From Arthrobacter pigmenti (GTDB lineage Bacteria; Actinomycetota; Actinomycetes; Actinomycetales; Micrococcaceae): 64,000 bases of DNA. A model generated the notes under the pieces. The model saw only the letters and a program-made list of their open reading frames with translations, was not told where the DNA came from and made no database searches. The position numbers were made by a program, and so were the translations under genes. Positions 18,371 through 27,499 of this stretch are shown piece after piece. Within the stretch, counting starts at the first letter, position 1; every line of letters starts with the position of its first letter. Where the stretch lies: positions 372,001-436,000 of the forward strand of contig NZ_JAATJL010000001.1 of NCBI RefSeq assembly GCF_011927905.1. Direction: 5' to 3'.

Positions 18371-19141
18371 CTAGTAGGCCTTCGATTGAATCAGCAGATC
18401 GATGCCGTCCAGGATCCGTTCGAGCCCGAACTCGAAGGTCAGCTCTGGATTAGCCGTGGCGTTGTATGCCTCACCCGCAGCCTGGCCAACCCTGCCTGAG
18501 ACGGGGTAGCGGCTTCCATCCATGATCTGTTCAAGGAGTGGGGCGTTGGTTTCCCACCATTGGAGGTCGCTAAGGCCGGTGCTCTGCTCTATCCGTTGCG
18601 CGTTGAGCCTGCCGCGGGCCGGCCCGGACACGAAGCCGACCACGAGCGCCACAATCTGGTCCATCTCGATGTCATCAAGCCCAATCCCTTCCACGGTACC
18701 GAGCTGCCACTCATAACGATCCGCGCTGTTTGGCCCGATCGGCGGACGGCTCGTGTCAACCTCCAACAGCCAGGGATGGCGCAGGTACTCGTCCCACTGA
18801 AGGCGAGCCATACGGGTGAGGCGCTCCCGTGGTGATCCAACGTGCTCCGGGGTGCCCTGTTCGCCCACCACCCAGTCGACCATCAGGTCGATGAGCTCGG
18901 ACTTGCTCGGAACGTAAGTGTAGACGGACATTACGCCGAGTCCCAGCCGCTCCGCGATCCGGCGCATTGTGACGGCCTCGACCCCTTCTTCATCCGCGAG
19001 CGCGACGGCGGCGATCACGACGTCGTCCACGCTCACTTTTTGCTTCGGGCCGCGGCTGCCCTGGGGCTCGCCGAGCTGTTGGCGCCAGAGCAACTTGAGC
19101 GTGCGGTCCACGTCTCCCGTGCCGGTCGATTCGATTGCCAT
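18371..19141 (-). CDS. TetR family transcriptional regulator
   Basis: A ~256-residue repressor. The N-terminal HTH includes VSVDDVVIAAVALADEEG and the recognition region MRRIAERLGLGVMSVYTYV. The long C-terminal ligand domain (WDEYLRHPWLLEV, FEFGLERILDGID) matches the TetR_C branch often paired with drug exporters. The start at 19141 follows a GGTAGGG-like site; a 15-residue upstream extension is possible. It is divergent from the DrrAB-like ABC exporter with palindromes in between, so it most likely represses that exporter and itself. Confidence 0.88.
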   Translation of the reverse strand: MAIESTGTGDVDRTLKLLWRQQLGEPQGSRGPKQKVSVDDVVIAAVALADEEGVEAVTMRRIAERLGLGVMSVYTYVPSKSELIDLMVDWVVGEQGTPEHVGSPRERLTRMARLQWDEYLRHPWLLEVDTSRPPIGPNSADRYEWQLGTVEGIGLDDIEMDQIVALVVGFVSGPARGRLNAQRIEQSTGLSDLQWWETNAPLLEQIMDGSRYPVSGRVGQAAGEAYNATANPELTFEFGLERILDGIDLLIQSKAY

Positions 19142-19161
19142 TCCCACTACCCTACCTTCTC

Positions 19162-19207
19162 CGTATGGTGTACGCTGATGATCCAAACTACGGCGTATGC
19201 CGTACGG
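19162..19207. promoter_or_regulatory. Probable TetR operator cluster between divergent genes
   Basis: The divergent spacer holds TACGGC-GTAT-GCCGTA (19189-19204), overlapping palindrome CCGTACGG (19200-19207), and an imperfect CGTATGGTGTACG (19162-19174). The repeated CGTA/TACG half-sites fit TetR dimers binding side by side and overlapping both promoters. Confidence 0.6.
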
Positions 19208-19221
19208 AATTAAGGACGGTT

Positions 19222-20193
19222 ATGAGCACGGAGAGTGCAATGACAGCTCAGGGATTACGGAAGCGCTACGGGGATACGCAGGCGCTGGACGGCTTCGATC
19301 TTGAAGTGCGCGCCGGCACCATCCACGGACTGCTGGGTCCAAACGGTGCCGGAAAGAGTACGGCTGTGAGCGCGCTCTGCACGCTCATAGAGGTGGATTA
19401 CGGCACCGCGAGTATCGCCGGCCACGATGTGGCGACCGAGGGGCAGCTGGTCCGCAGCCGAATCGGGCTGGTAGGGCAGTCGCCGGCCGTTGATGAAGTG
19501 CTGGGCGGGCGGCAGAACCTGGTGTTGTTTGGGCGGCTGTTCGGGTTGCGCAAGTCCGCTGCGGTGGAACGCGCAGCGGAGTTGCTGGACCGGTTCGAGT
19601 TGACCCAGGCCGCCGAGCGCCCGGTAGCTACCTACTCGGGCGGCATGCGGCGCAGGCTGGACATTGCCGCCGGTCTCATCCGGCGGCCGGCCGTGCTGTT
19701 CCTCGATGAGCCCACGACCGGCCTGGACCCCCGTGGCCGCAATGAGGTGTGGGCGACCGTGCGCGAGGTCGCCGGCGAGGGGACCACCGTACTCCTCACA
19801 ACCCAATACCTGGACGAGGCCGATCAGCTGGCAGACAGCATTTCGGTCATGGACGCAGGCAGGGTCATCGCCGAGGGCACGCCGGAAGAGCTCAAGAGGC
19901 AACGCGGCGGTAACAGACTGGAGGTGGTGATCAAGGACTCCCGCCGGCTGCAGGACGCTATGCAGGTGCTTGGCGGCGCCCTGGGAGTCCCGGCACGGGC
20001 CAGCGAAGGCGTCCGCACCATAACGCTCGAGGTCCCCGACCGCTCGACGGCCCTTCTCGCTGCGGTCCGCGCGCTTGACTCAGCCGAACTGGAAGCGGAC
20101 GACCTTGTGCTGCGGCGTCCCACCCTGGACGAAGTGTTCCTCGCCCTCACCGAGACCGATCCGGCCCGATCCGCACGTATGGAGGCACAATGA
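19222..20193 (+). CDS. ABC transporter ATP-binding protein (DrrA/daunorubicin-type)
   Basis: A ~323-residue ATPase of the DrrA-like family. Walker A GPNGAGKST, Q-loop VGQSPAVDE, signature YSGGMRRR, Walker B VLFLDEPTTGLD and the switch TTQYLDEAD are all present, followed by the DrrA-type C-terminal domain (GGNRLEVVIKDSRR onward). It exports lipophilic drugs or lipids together with the next gene. The ATG at 19222 has AAGGA eight bases upstream. The stop overlaps the permease start by four bases. Confidence 0.93.
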   Translation: MSTESAMTAQGLRKRYGDTQALDGFDLEVRAGTIHGLLGPNGAGKSTAVSALCTLIEVDYGTASIAGHDVATEGQLVRSRIGLVGQSPAVDEVLGGRQNLVLFGRLFGLRKSAAVERAAELLDRFELTQAAERPVATYSGGMRRRLDIAAGLIRRPAVLFLDEPTTGLDPRGRNEVWATVREVAGEGTTVLLTTQYLDEADQLADSISVMDAGRVIAEGTPEELKRQRGGNRLEVVIKDSRRLQDAMQVLGGALGVPARASEGVRTITLEVPDRSTALLAAVRALDSAELEADDLVLRRPTLDEVFLALTETDPARSARMEAQ

Positions 20194-21002
20194 CTGACGT
20201 TACATACACGGGGACAGGCCTGATCAAAGCGCTGCGGGACGGCTGGATCATCACTCAACGGGATCTGCTCCACTGGGTGCGCCAGCCCGCGACACCCATC
20301 TTTGGGGTGATGTTCTCGATCATGCTGCTGCTCATGTTCGGCTTCCTCTTCGGCGGTGCGATCGAAGTACCGGGCGGAGGGAGCTACATCCAGTTCCTGT
20401 TGCCCGGAATGCTGGCACTGACGATGATGTTTGGCCTGGACGAGACCATGACCGCCATCTCCAGCGACGCGAAGAAGGGCATCACCAGCCGGTTCCGGTC
20501 CCTGCCCATCGGAAGCACAGCGGTTGTCCTCGGACGAAGCGGCGCCGACATGGCCTATTCAGCGCTCAACCTGGGCGTCCTCGTGGTTGGAGGGCTGCTC
20601 ATCGGCTGGCGGATAACCTCGGACCTGGGCTCGGCAGCGCTCGCCGTCGTGCTTCTCCTCTGGCTGCGCTTCGCACTGTTGTGGGTAGGGATCTTCCTCG
20701 GCCTTACGCTGAGGAATGCGGGCGCGACGACGGCGGTGCAGGTTCTCATCTGGCCGCTGGGTTTCCTGTCGAACGTGTTTGTAGCGCCGGAGACCATGCC
20801 TGGATGGCTGGGTGCAGCAGCCCAGTGGAATCCGATCTCGGCAACCGCAACCGCGGCCAGGGAACTCTTCGGCAATCCGACCGGCGCGACCGGCGGCTGG
20901 CTCGCGGACCATGCGCTCACCATGGCGCTTCTCTGGCCGCTGGCCATCACGGCGATCTTCCTACCGCTTTCCGCGCGGGCATACCGCAAGCTGCGCAGCT
21001 AG
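20190..21002 (+). CDS. ABC-2 type permease (DrrB-like)
   Basis: A 270-residue permease with six membrane segments and the ABC-2 signature region (MFGLDETMTAISSDAKKGITSRFRSLP, split across residues ~78-104). It pairs with the upstream ATPase to form a half-size drug or lipid exporter. Translational coupling (ATGA) joins them. The TAG stop is supplied by the first unit of the 55-base repeat array. A near-copy of the dispersed motif (20725-20735) reads as GATTA within the coding frame. Confidence 0.92.
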   Translation: MTDVTYTGTGLIKALRDGWIITQRDLLHWVRQPATPIFGVMFSIMLLLMFGFLFGGAIEVPGGGSYIQFLLPGMLALTMMFGLDETMTAISSDAKKGITSRFRSLPIGSTAVVLGRSGADMAYSALNLGVLVVGGLLIGWRITSDLGSAALAVVLLLWLRFALLWVGIFLGLTLRNAGATTAVQVLIWPLGFLSNVFVAPETMPGWLGAAAQWNPISATATAARELFGNPTGATGGWLADHALTMALLWPLAITAIFLPLSARAYRKLRS

Positions 21003-21170
21003 CAGCGAGGGGTACCCGGGCGAGCGGAGCGAGTTTGGGGGAGCTGTGACGCGCTAGCAGCGAGGGGTACCCGGGCGAGCGGAGCGAGTTTGGGGGAGCT
21101 GTGACGCGCTAGCAGCGAGGGGTACCCGGGCGAGCGGAGCGAGTTTGGGGGAGCTGTGACGCGCTAGCAG
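20999..21170. repeat. Three tandem 55-base hairpin repeats filling a convergent intergenic gap
   Basis: Units at 20999-21053, 21054-21108 and 21109-21163 are identical, with a seven-base partial unit to 21170. Each begins CTAGCAGCGAGGGGTACCC and ends GTGACGCG. Inside, CCCGGGC and GTTTGGG flank an 11-base loop; as RNA they pair through three G-U wobbles. The first CTAG gives the permease stop codon. The array fills almost the whole gap to the convergent sensor kinase. A related array lies at 38392. Confidence 0.95.
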
Positions 21171-21176
21171 CCGGCG

Positions 21177-22622
21177 CTATTCCGCTCCGGTGACCTCGTC
21201 CGTCCCTGCGGCGTGAGGTAGCCGGATCGACAGCGTGGCTCCGCCTCCGGGAGTTTCATCGAGGCGGACTGTCCCGTCATGCTGCGCAACAAGGGCGGCC
21301 ACAATGGCGAGTCCGAGGCCGGTTCCTCCCGTTTCCCGGTAGCGGGAGGAATCAGCACGGTAGAAGCGCTCAAAGACCCGCGCCGCGTCGTCGTCGGAAA
21401 TGCCCGGCCCATGGTCGCGCACCTCGATCACTGAATCGCTCCGGCCATGGATGACAGGTGCGACCCCCACCGCGATCTCGATGGGTGTGCCTTCGGGTGT
21501 ATAGCGCAGGGCGTTGGTCATCAGGTTGGCCACAACCTGGCGCAGCCGCGCCTCATCGCCGACGGTCGGCGCGTGCCTGGCCTTGCCGCCGTCGAGGCCA
21601 ATCACGCGGATGTCCCGCTCAGGGGCGATTGCCCGGGCGTCAAGGGCGGCATCGTTGCCCAGCACGAGCAGGTCAAGTGGCTGGGATTCGAGCGGGCGCT
21701 GCTCATCGATCCGGGCGAGCGTCAACAGGTCCTCAACGAGCTGCCCCATGCGCTTTGCTTCGCTTTCGATGCGGCCCATGGCGGCGCGGACGTCGTCGTC
21801 ATTCTGTAGGGCACCATGGCGGTACAGCTCCGAGAAGCCACGGATGGTGACCAGTGGAGTGCGTAGCTCGTGGGACGCGTCCGCGACGAACCGGCGCATC
21901 TTCCGCTCCGAATCCATGCGCGCAGCAAACGCAGACTCGATATGCGCCAGCATCGCGTTCAGGGAGCGGGACAGCCGGCCCACTTCGGTGGCCGGCCGCT
22001 CCACCTCGACACGCCGCGACAGGTCGCCGGCGGCGATCGCCGCGGCGGTCTTCTCCACGCGGCTCAGCGGACGGAACTGACGAGTGACCGCCAGGTACGC
22101 CACCAGGGAAGCGGCAGCGATCGCGAAGAGACCCACGGTGAAGATGATGCGTCCCGCCTCGGAGACCGCATCATTCACGGACGTCATCCGCGTAGCCACC
22201 GCAATGGAGCTTTCGCCATCGTTGAGTGTGAAGGCGACTACGCGCCAGTCGCTCTCGCCCTGCATCCCGGGAACGGTGAAGCCGGATCCGCCCAGGGCCT
22301 TTACCTTCTGAAGGGTTAGTCGGGGAATGTCAGGGACATTGAGCTCAGAAGAGTGAGTGGTGCGGACGGGGAATCCCTCAGAGTCCAGCCAGACTCCGTA
22401 GAACCGGAAGAGATTCTGGCTGGCGTCCGACTCCACGCTTCCCATGCTGTAGGACACTGCCTGCGCGTTTGCTTCGATGTCCTGGTCCATCTGGGTGACC
22501 AGGCTGTTGCGAAGCAGCGAGATGGTGACGATTCCGGTGATCGCGACAGTGACCACCATGAGCAGGGTCATGATGGCGATGAGCTGCGTACGCAGCGACG
22601 CGGAATTCCAGTATCGAGACAA
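21177..22622 (-). CDS. HAMP-domain sensor histidine kinase
   Basis: A 481-residue membrane sensor kinase. TM1 is at ~12-36 (LIAIMTLLMVVTVAITGIV), an extracellular sensor of ~115 residues follows, TM2 at ~155-175, then HAMP. The H-box is DASHELRTPLVTIRGF. The ATPase has an N-box (QVVANLMTNALRYTPEG), G1 DHGPGISDDD, and GGTGLGLAIV. It resembles the MprB/TrcS group in order and length. It lies 18 bases downstream of its cognate response regulator on the same strand. Confidence 0.93.
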   Translation of the reverse strand: MSRYWNSASLRTQLIAIMTLLMVVTVAITGIVTISLLRNSLVTQMDQDIEANAQAVSYSMGSVESDASQNLFRFYGVWLDSEGFPVRTTHSSELNVPDIPRLTLQKVKALGGSGFTVPGMQGESDWRVVAFTLNDGESSIAVATRMTSVNDAVSEAGRIIFTVGLFAIAAASLVAYLAVTRQFRPLSRVEKTAAAIAAGDLSRRVEVERPATEVGRLSRSLNAMLAHIESAFAARMDSERKMRRFVADASHELRTPLVTIRGFSELYRHGALQNDDDVRAAMGRIESEAKRMGQLVEDLLTLARIDEQRPLESQPLDLLVLGNDAALDARAIAPERDIRVIGLDGGKARHAPTVGDEARLRQVVANLMTNALRYTPEGTPIEIAVGVAPVIHGRSDSVIEVRDHGPGISDDDAARVFERFYRADSSRYRETGGTGLGLAIVAALVAQHDGTVRLDETPGGGATLSIRLPHAAGTDEVTGAE

Positions 22623-22640
22623 GGCTATGACGGTGCGGGA

Positions 22641-23351
22641 TTACCGTTTGTCGGCGGTACGCAGGAGGTAGCCGACACCGCGTTTGGTCTGGATCAGCGC
22701 CGGCGCATCGGGATTCTTGTCGATCTTGCGACGAAGGTAGGAGATGTAGGACTCCACAATGGAAGCGTCCCCATTGAAATCGTACTCCCACACGTGGTCC
22801 AGGATCTGTGCCTTGGACAGCACCCGGTTGGGATTCATCATGAGGTAGCGCAGCAGCTTGAACTCGGTGGGGGAAAGGTCTATCACCTCACCGCCGCGAC
22901 GGACCTCGTGGGCGTCGTCGTCCAGTTCAAGATCGTCAACGCGGATGACCGCGCCGTCGTCGTCAAGCGGCTGGGTACGGCGAAGCACAGCCCGGATACG
23001 CGCAACAACCTCATCGAGGCTGAAGGGCTTGGTGACGTAGTCATCGCCTCCGACGGTGAGGCCGGTGACCTTGTCATCGGTGTCATCCCGGGCCGTCAAA
23101 AAGACCACGGGGAAGTGGCGGCCGGCCGCGCGCAGGCGCCGGGTGACTGTGAAGCCGTCCATGTCCGGCAGCATCACGTCGAGGACGGCGAGATCCGGGT
23201 TATGGGTTTCTGCCGCGGCCAGGGCATCGCGTCCGTTGGCGGCAGCCACGACGTCGAACCCCGCAAAACGCAGCGAGGTGGACAGTAGCTCCCGGATATT
23301 CGGCTCATCATCGACTACAAGTAGTTTGGCTTCAGGTACCGACTTATTCAC
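22641..23351 (-). CDS. OmpR/PhoB-family response regulator
   Basis: A 236-residue regulator. The receiver has the acidic pair VVDDEPN, phospho-acceptor in VLDVMLPDMDG, switch Thr in FLTARDD and Lys in YVTKPF. The C-terminal winged helix is present (DLSPTEFKLLRYLMMNPN to TKRGVGYLL). It resembles TrcR/MprA regulators. The start is GTG with direct repeats immediately upstream, suggesting autoregulation. The dispersed motif (22951-22963) is in the inter-domain linker as LDDDGAVI, i.e. in a part that tolerates insertions. Confidence 0.95.
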   Translation of the reverse strand: MNKSVPEAKLLVVDDEPNIRELLSTSLRFAGFDVVAAANGRDALAAAETHNPDLAVLDVMLPDMDGFTVTRRLRAAGRHFPVVFLTARDDTDDKVTGLTVGGDDYVTKPFSLDEVVARIRAVLRRTQPLDDDGAVIRVDDLELDDDAHEVRRGGEVIDLSPTEFKLLRYLMMNPNRVLSKAQILDHVWEYDFNGDASIVESYISYLRRKIDKNPDAPALIQTKRGVGYLLRTADKR

Positions 23352-23353
23352 GG

Positions 23354-23372
23354 TTCCCAGTCTGCTCCCAGT
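23354..23372 (-). promoter_or_regulatory. Direct repeats ACTGGGA, probable response-regulator box
   Basis: On the minus strand ACTGGGAG (23365-23372) and ACTGGGAA (23354-23361) are repeated with 11-base spacing, one helical turn, the usual layout for OmpR-family dimers. A further inverted CTCCCAG (23375-23381 on that strand) makes a small stem. The boxes lie right before the GTG start of the regulator gene. Confidence 0.5.
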
Positions 23373-23422
23373 AGCTGGGAGTTTTCTGGACGTATTCGGG
23401 GAGCTTGTGGACAGTCAACTGG

Positions 23423-25066
23423 TTATGTCTGAGGGATATCCGCAGCGTCCATGATCGTGTATGCATAACCCTGTTCTGCGAGGAACCGCTGGCGCTTGGC
23501 CGCGAAGTCCTGGTCAATGGTGTCGCGTGCCACGACGGTATAGAAGCGGGCAGCGCGGCCGTCACCCTTGGGGCGCAGCAACCGGCCTAGGCGCTGCGCT
23601 TCCTCCTGGCGCGAACCAAACGATCCGGACACCTGAATTGCCACCGACGCTTCCGGCAGGTCGATCGAGAAGTTCGCGACCTTGGACACCACCAGGGTGT
23701 TCAGCTCCCCGGCGCGGAAGGCGTTGAACAGGCGTTGTCTCTCCTTCACGGACGTCTCACCCTTGATGACGGGAGCGTCCAGCCGCTCGGCGAGTTCATC
23801 CAGCTGGTCAATGTACTGGCCGATGACCAGCAACTGCTCGCCCTTGTGCGATGCAACGAGCTTCTCCACTACGGAGTTCTTCGTCTCGGACGTTGCGCAG
23901 AGACGGTACTTGTCGCCGTCGTCGGCCATTGCGTACGCAACCCGCTCGTCGCGGGGGAGATCGACACGGACCTCCACGCAATCGGCGGGGGCGATGTAGC
24001 CCTGCGCCTCGATGTCCTTCCACGGCGCGTCGTAGCGCTTCGGGCCGATGAGCGAGAACACCTCGCCCTCGCGCCCGTCCTCGCGCACCAGCGTGGCGGT
24101 GAGCCCGAGCCGGCGGCGGGCCTGCAGGTCGGCGGTCATCCGGAAGATCGGCGCCGGGAGCAGATGTACCTCGTCATAGACGATCAGGCCCCAGTCGTTG
24201 GCGTCGAGCAGTTCGAGGTGGGGATACAACCCGCCTCGGCGGAGAGTGAGCACCTGATAGGTGGCGATCGTGACCGGCCGGACTTCCTTGACCGAGCCCG
24301 AGTACTCGCCGATCTCATCCTCGGTCAGCGACGTCCGCTTGAGCAGCTCATCTTTCCACTGCCGGGCTGACACGGTGTTGGTGACCAGGATCAGCGTGGT
24401 GGTGGAGCTGGTGGCCATCGCGGCTGCCCCCACCAGCGTCTTGCCTGCGCCGCAGGGCAGGACGACGACGCCGGACCCGCCCGCCCAGAAATTCTCCCTC
24501 GCTACTTTCTGGTACGGCCGGAGGGACCAGCCGTTCTCCTCCAGCACGATCGGGTGCGGGGTCCCGTCCACGTAGCCTGCGAGGTCCTCCGCCGGCCAGC
24601 CCAGCTTGAGCAGCAGCTGCTTGAGCTGACCACGCTGTGAGGAATGCACCACCACCGTCTCACCGTCGATCCGCGGACCGAGCAGCGGTTCGATCTTCTT
24701 GGCGTGCAGCACCTCCTCAAGGATCGGGTAGTCGTTGGTCCGCAGGACGAGTCCGTGCTGGGCGTCCTTCTCGAGGCGAAGGCGCCCGTAACGCGACATC
24801 GTCTCCTCGAGGTCGATCAGCAGCGCATGCGGGACCGGGAAGCGTGAATACTTCAGCAGGGTGTCCAATACCTGCTCGGCGTCCAGGCCCGCAGCGCGCG
24901 CATTCCAGAGGCCCAGCGGGGTGAGTCGGTAGCTGTGCACGTGCTCCGGTGCGCGTTCGAGTTCGGCGAACGCCGCGATGGCATGCCGCGCCTCAGTTGC
25001 CTGCTCGTGGTCCACCTCAAGCAGGATGGTTTTGTCGCTCTGGACGATCAGCGGCCCATTAGGCAT
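23423..25066 (-). CDS. Bacterial XPB-type DNA repair helicase
   Basis: A 547-residue superfamily-2 helicase of the XPB/Ssl2 (ERCC3) type. It has an N-terminal damage-recognition-like domain, Walker A LPCGAGKTLVG, DEAD-box variant YDEVHLLP, motif III LTATLVRED, and motif VI QRLGRLLRPKG. Bacterial XPB unwinds DNA 3'-5' and is common in actinobacteria. It starts three bases after the upstream helicase-associated gene, so the two are one operon. The end of the gene is close to the response regulator; no terminator is obvious between them. Confidence 0.95.
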   Translation of the reverse strand: MPNGPLIVQSDKTILLEVDHEQATEARHAIAAFAELERAPEHVHSYRLTPLGLWNARAAGLDAEQVLDTLLKYSRFPVPHALLIDLEETMSRYGRLRLEKDAQHGLVLRTNDYPILEEVLHAKKIEPLLGPRIDGETVVVHSSQRGQLKQLLLKLGWPAEDLAGYVDGTPHPIVLEENGWSLRPYQKVARENFWAGGSGVVVLPCGAGKTLVGAAAMATSSTTTLILVTNTVSARQWKDELLKRTSLTEDEIGEYSGSVKEVRPVTIATYQVLTLRRGGLYPHLELLDANDWGLIVYDEVHLLPAPIFRMTADLQARRRLGLTATLVREDGREGEVFSLIGPKRYDAPWKDIEAQGYIAPADCVEVRVDLPRDERVAYAMADDGDKYRLCATSETKNSVVEKLVASHKGEQLLVIGQYIDQLDELAERLDAPVIKGETSVKERQRLFNAFRAGELNTLVVSKVANFSIDLPEASVAIQVSGSFGSRQEEAQRLGRLLRPKGDGRAARFYTVVARDTIDQDFAAKRQRFLAEQGYAYTIMDAADIPQT

Positions 25067-25069
25067 CCG

Positions 25070-27445
25070 TCAAGCCCCTTCCACAGTTTCCACATCCATG
25101 ATCCGGTGCACGGAAATTACGCGTTCAGTGTCTTTCTCGGGATCGATCAACCTTACGCGCCCACCCGAAACCGACAGTGGAACAAAGATCTGCCGGATCG
25201 AATTCCCGACGCTGTCCGCGAAACCCAGCCTGACCGGCTGCCTGGTCCTGATCGCCGTCCGGAGCGTCTCAAGTCCGATCAGCGCCTCGCTTTCCGCCCC
25301 GGAGGCAGGACCGGGCCGCGCACTGCCCCGCAACACTTGCAGTTGCGCGGCGGCGTCTTCATCGGTGAGAACCCAGGGATTGGTTCTGGTGGCGGGTAAG
25401 AACGACGACGACGACGGCGCGCCGCCGCCTGCCCGGACCGACGGACGCGGCACCGCACCTCCTTCGAGGGCGGGAGAGTAGCCGAGCTCCCTCAGCGCGC
25501 CGGACAGTTCGGCCGGGGTGGCCTGCGCCGTCACGACGGTCGGAGCCAGCTGGACGAGCCCAAGCGCCGCGGCTGCCGGATCTGCCAGCAGGGCGGTCAG
25601 TGCGGCGTCGTCGTCGCTGCGCACGTAACTGAAGGCCGGACCCACGCGCAGGGATCCATAGCGGGACGCAGTGTCCTCAACGAGATACCGCAGCGGCTGA
25701 GGCACATCGGTTGCCGAGTGCTTGTTCAGGAAAGCGAGAATCGACGCCGCGTCTTGTCCATCATCGAGCGCGTTCCGGATGGATTGTGCAGAGAAGCGGT
25801 ATACCGTTGCCGGACCCTGTCCTTCGGCCGCAGCCAGCAGGGCGAGCTCGCGTGCAACCGGCGGTTCGAGATAACCCGGTGCGACGGCGGTCAAATCTGC
25901 TTGCAGCATGAAGTGGCTGAGCGGTTTGGGCAGGGCATCGCGCAGCGAGAGGAGGGCGTCATCGAAGCGTTCTTCTGCGACGGCGGCTCCCAACCCGGTC
26001 AGGGCTCCAGAACCGAGCAGGCCAAGATGTCCCATCTCGGCCAGGATTCCCGGCACCAGGCGGGCGAAGCGCCGTCGCAGCCGGGGCCGTTCCCAGGCGA
26101 GCAGTGTGATCAGTGCAGGTGCGTCCAATACGCACGCACCGCCGTCGTTGGCAGCCTCAGCCGAAAGCGACGCGGCGGCGACGAGCGTACGACGACGGAC
26201 TGCCGGGGCATCCGTGCGGATTGCCTCGGAGGAGAGTGCATTCACCTGGCTGCCGGTCGGAAGTTTGCCACCGATCAGGGACGGGGCCCGTTCCAGGTCG
26301 AGCCACGCACGGACAAGCCTGGCCCACTGTTCGTCCCGGTCGATCGAGTGCCAGGCGCCGTCGGAGACCGCCACCCAGCGGGAACTGTCGGGATCCAGGA
26401 CGATCAGCCGGGCAGCGGCACCCAGCTCGAGCAGCCACACCACCTGCTCGCGATCTGCCCGAATGGCGTCAGCCAGGCGACGGATCTCCCGTACGCCCAC
26501 TCCACCCGTGCGCAGAGTCGTGACCGGGTTCCCGTGGATGACGGCGAGTAACTCGGTGAGGAGCCTCAGTGTTTCAGCCAGCGCGCCGAAGGCGGCGTTG
26601 TCGCGGAGGCTGAAGCGGACTGATTTGAGGCTCGGCACCGGGGGAGCGACCGGCAAAGCAGGAATGATGACGCCGCCGCGGGCCGCGATGCCTACTTCGC
26701 GGGGCAGTTCAACGTGGTTGGCATCCAGTCGGATCAACAGCCCACGCTCCAGCAGCCACTGCACGGGAGTTGCGGACATTGCCTCTGACGCGGGAGCCGA
26801 ACCCACGGGTGACGCGGTGAGCTTCTCGAGCAGGGCGCCCGTTCGCTCGGGCGCCAGCCCTATTATGGTGTCCCAGCAAACGGCCAGCCCCGTTACAAGG
26901 GTGGCGGCGTCGTCGTCGGTGGTTGGTAGTCCGGGGAACCGGACGCCCTCTGCGCGAAAGGTCGCCACCCCGTTGTGTACATGGACGGCATATTCCGGAT
27001 ACTGCTGCGACAGGGCGGTTATGGGGCGCCCGAGGCCACCGGGGTAGGGTCCGAGTGCCTCTGTGAGCGTATCCAGGGGAAAGTAGGCGGAACGGCCTTT
27101 TGCTGTGCCGGTGCGAAGCAGCGCGAGCGCATGCAGGTGCGCAAGAAGCGGTTCCAGCGTCTTGGCCGTGGTGTTCGCGATGTACCTCTTCAACTGCGCG
27201 GCAGTGGTGCCCGTGGCGGCATCAACATCCGTTGCAAGCACCACGGTTTCGAGCACCAGCAGTTGCGGGGCGGTAAGGCTTTCCAGGGCGCGCTGCACGC
27301 TGACACGGGTAGAGGCGCGGGCAGCGAGGGCGGAGAAATCGGGAACCGGCGGGAGCACCACGTCCGGGCGCGCCGAGATCAGCTGCCGGAGTTCGGCATC
27401 GCTTCGGGAAGCCAGGTCCCGGGACAGGGCGCGGATGGCGGACAC
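25070..27445 (-). CDS. Helicase-associated domain protein, XPB partner
   Basis: A 791-residue protein of the family annotated as helicase-associated or XPB/Ssl2-like, conserved beside actinobacterial XPB. It lacks helicase motifs. Recognisable segments are the N-terminal SRSDAELRQLISARPDVV and winged-helix-like SAPQ..LETVVLA repeats, and the C-terminal WYL-like end (AIRTRQPVRLGFADS, VSGGRVRLIDPE, RVISVHRIMDVET), resembling ligand-sensing WYL domains. A flexible Gly/Ser region near residue 675 contains the dispersed motif as GAPSSSS. Function probably concerns DNA repair or nucleic-acid sensing with XPB. Confidence 0.85.
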   Translation of the reverse strand: MSAIRALSRDLASRSDAELRQLISARPDVVLPPVPDFSALAARASTRVSVQRALESLTAPQLLVLETVVLATDVDAATGTTAAQLKRYIANTTAKTLEPLLAHLHALALLRTGTAKGRSAYFPLDTLTEALGPYPGGLGRPITALSQQYPEYAVHVHNGVATFRAEGVRFPGLPTTDDDAATLVTGLAVCWDTIIGLAPERTGALLEKLTASPVGSAPASEAMSATPVQWLLERGLLIRLDANHVELPREVGIAARGGVIIPALPVAPPVPSLKSVRFSLRDNAAFGALAETLRLLTELLAVIHGNPVTTLRTGGVGVREIRRLADAIRADREQVVWLLELGAAARLIVLDPDSSRWVAVSDGAWHSIDRDEQWARLVRAWLDLERAPSLIGGKLPTGSQVNALSSEAIRTDAPAVRRRTLVAAASLSAEAANDGGACVLDAPALITLLAWERPRLRRRFARLVPGILAEMGHLGLLGSGALTGLGAAVAEERFDDALLSLRDALPKPLSHFMLQADLTAVAPGYLEPPVARELALLAAAEGQGPATVYRFSAQSIRNALDDGQDAASILAFLNKHSATDVPQPLRYLVEDTASRYGSLRVGPAFSYVRSDDDAALTALLADPAAAALGLVQLAPTVVTAQATPAELSGALRELGYSPALEGGAVPRPSVRAGGGAPSSSSFLPATRTNPWVLTDEDAAAQLQVLRGSARPGPASGAESEALIGLETLRTAIRTRQPVRLGFADSVGNSIRQIFVPLSVSGGRVRLIDPEKDTERVISVHRIMDVETVEGA

Positions 27446-27499
27446 CGTATTAACGTTACTCGTACGTGGTGAGGGCGGCGTTGTAAGCGGATGAATTGG

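Noticed and set aside
20999-21170. CRISPR array
   Set aside because: The three 55-base units are directly adjacent with no spacers, and no cas genes are present.
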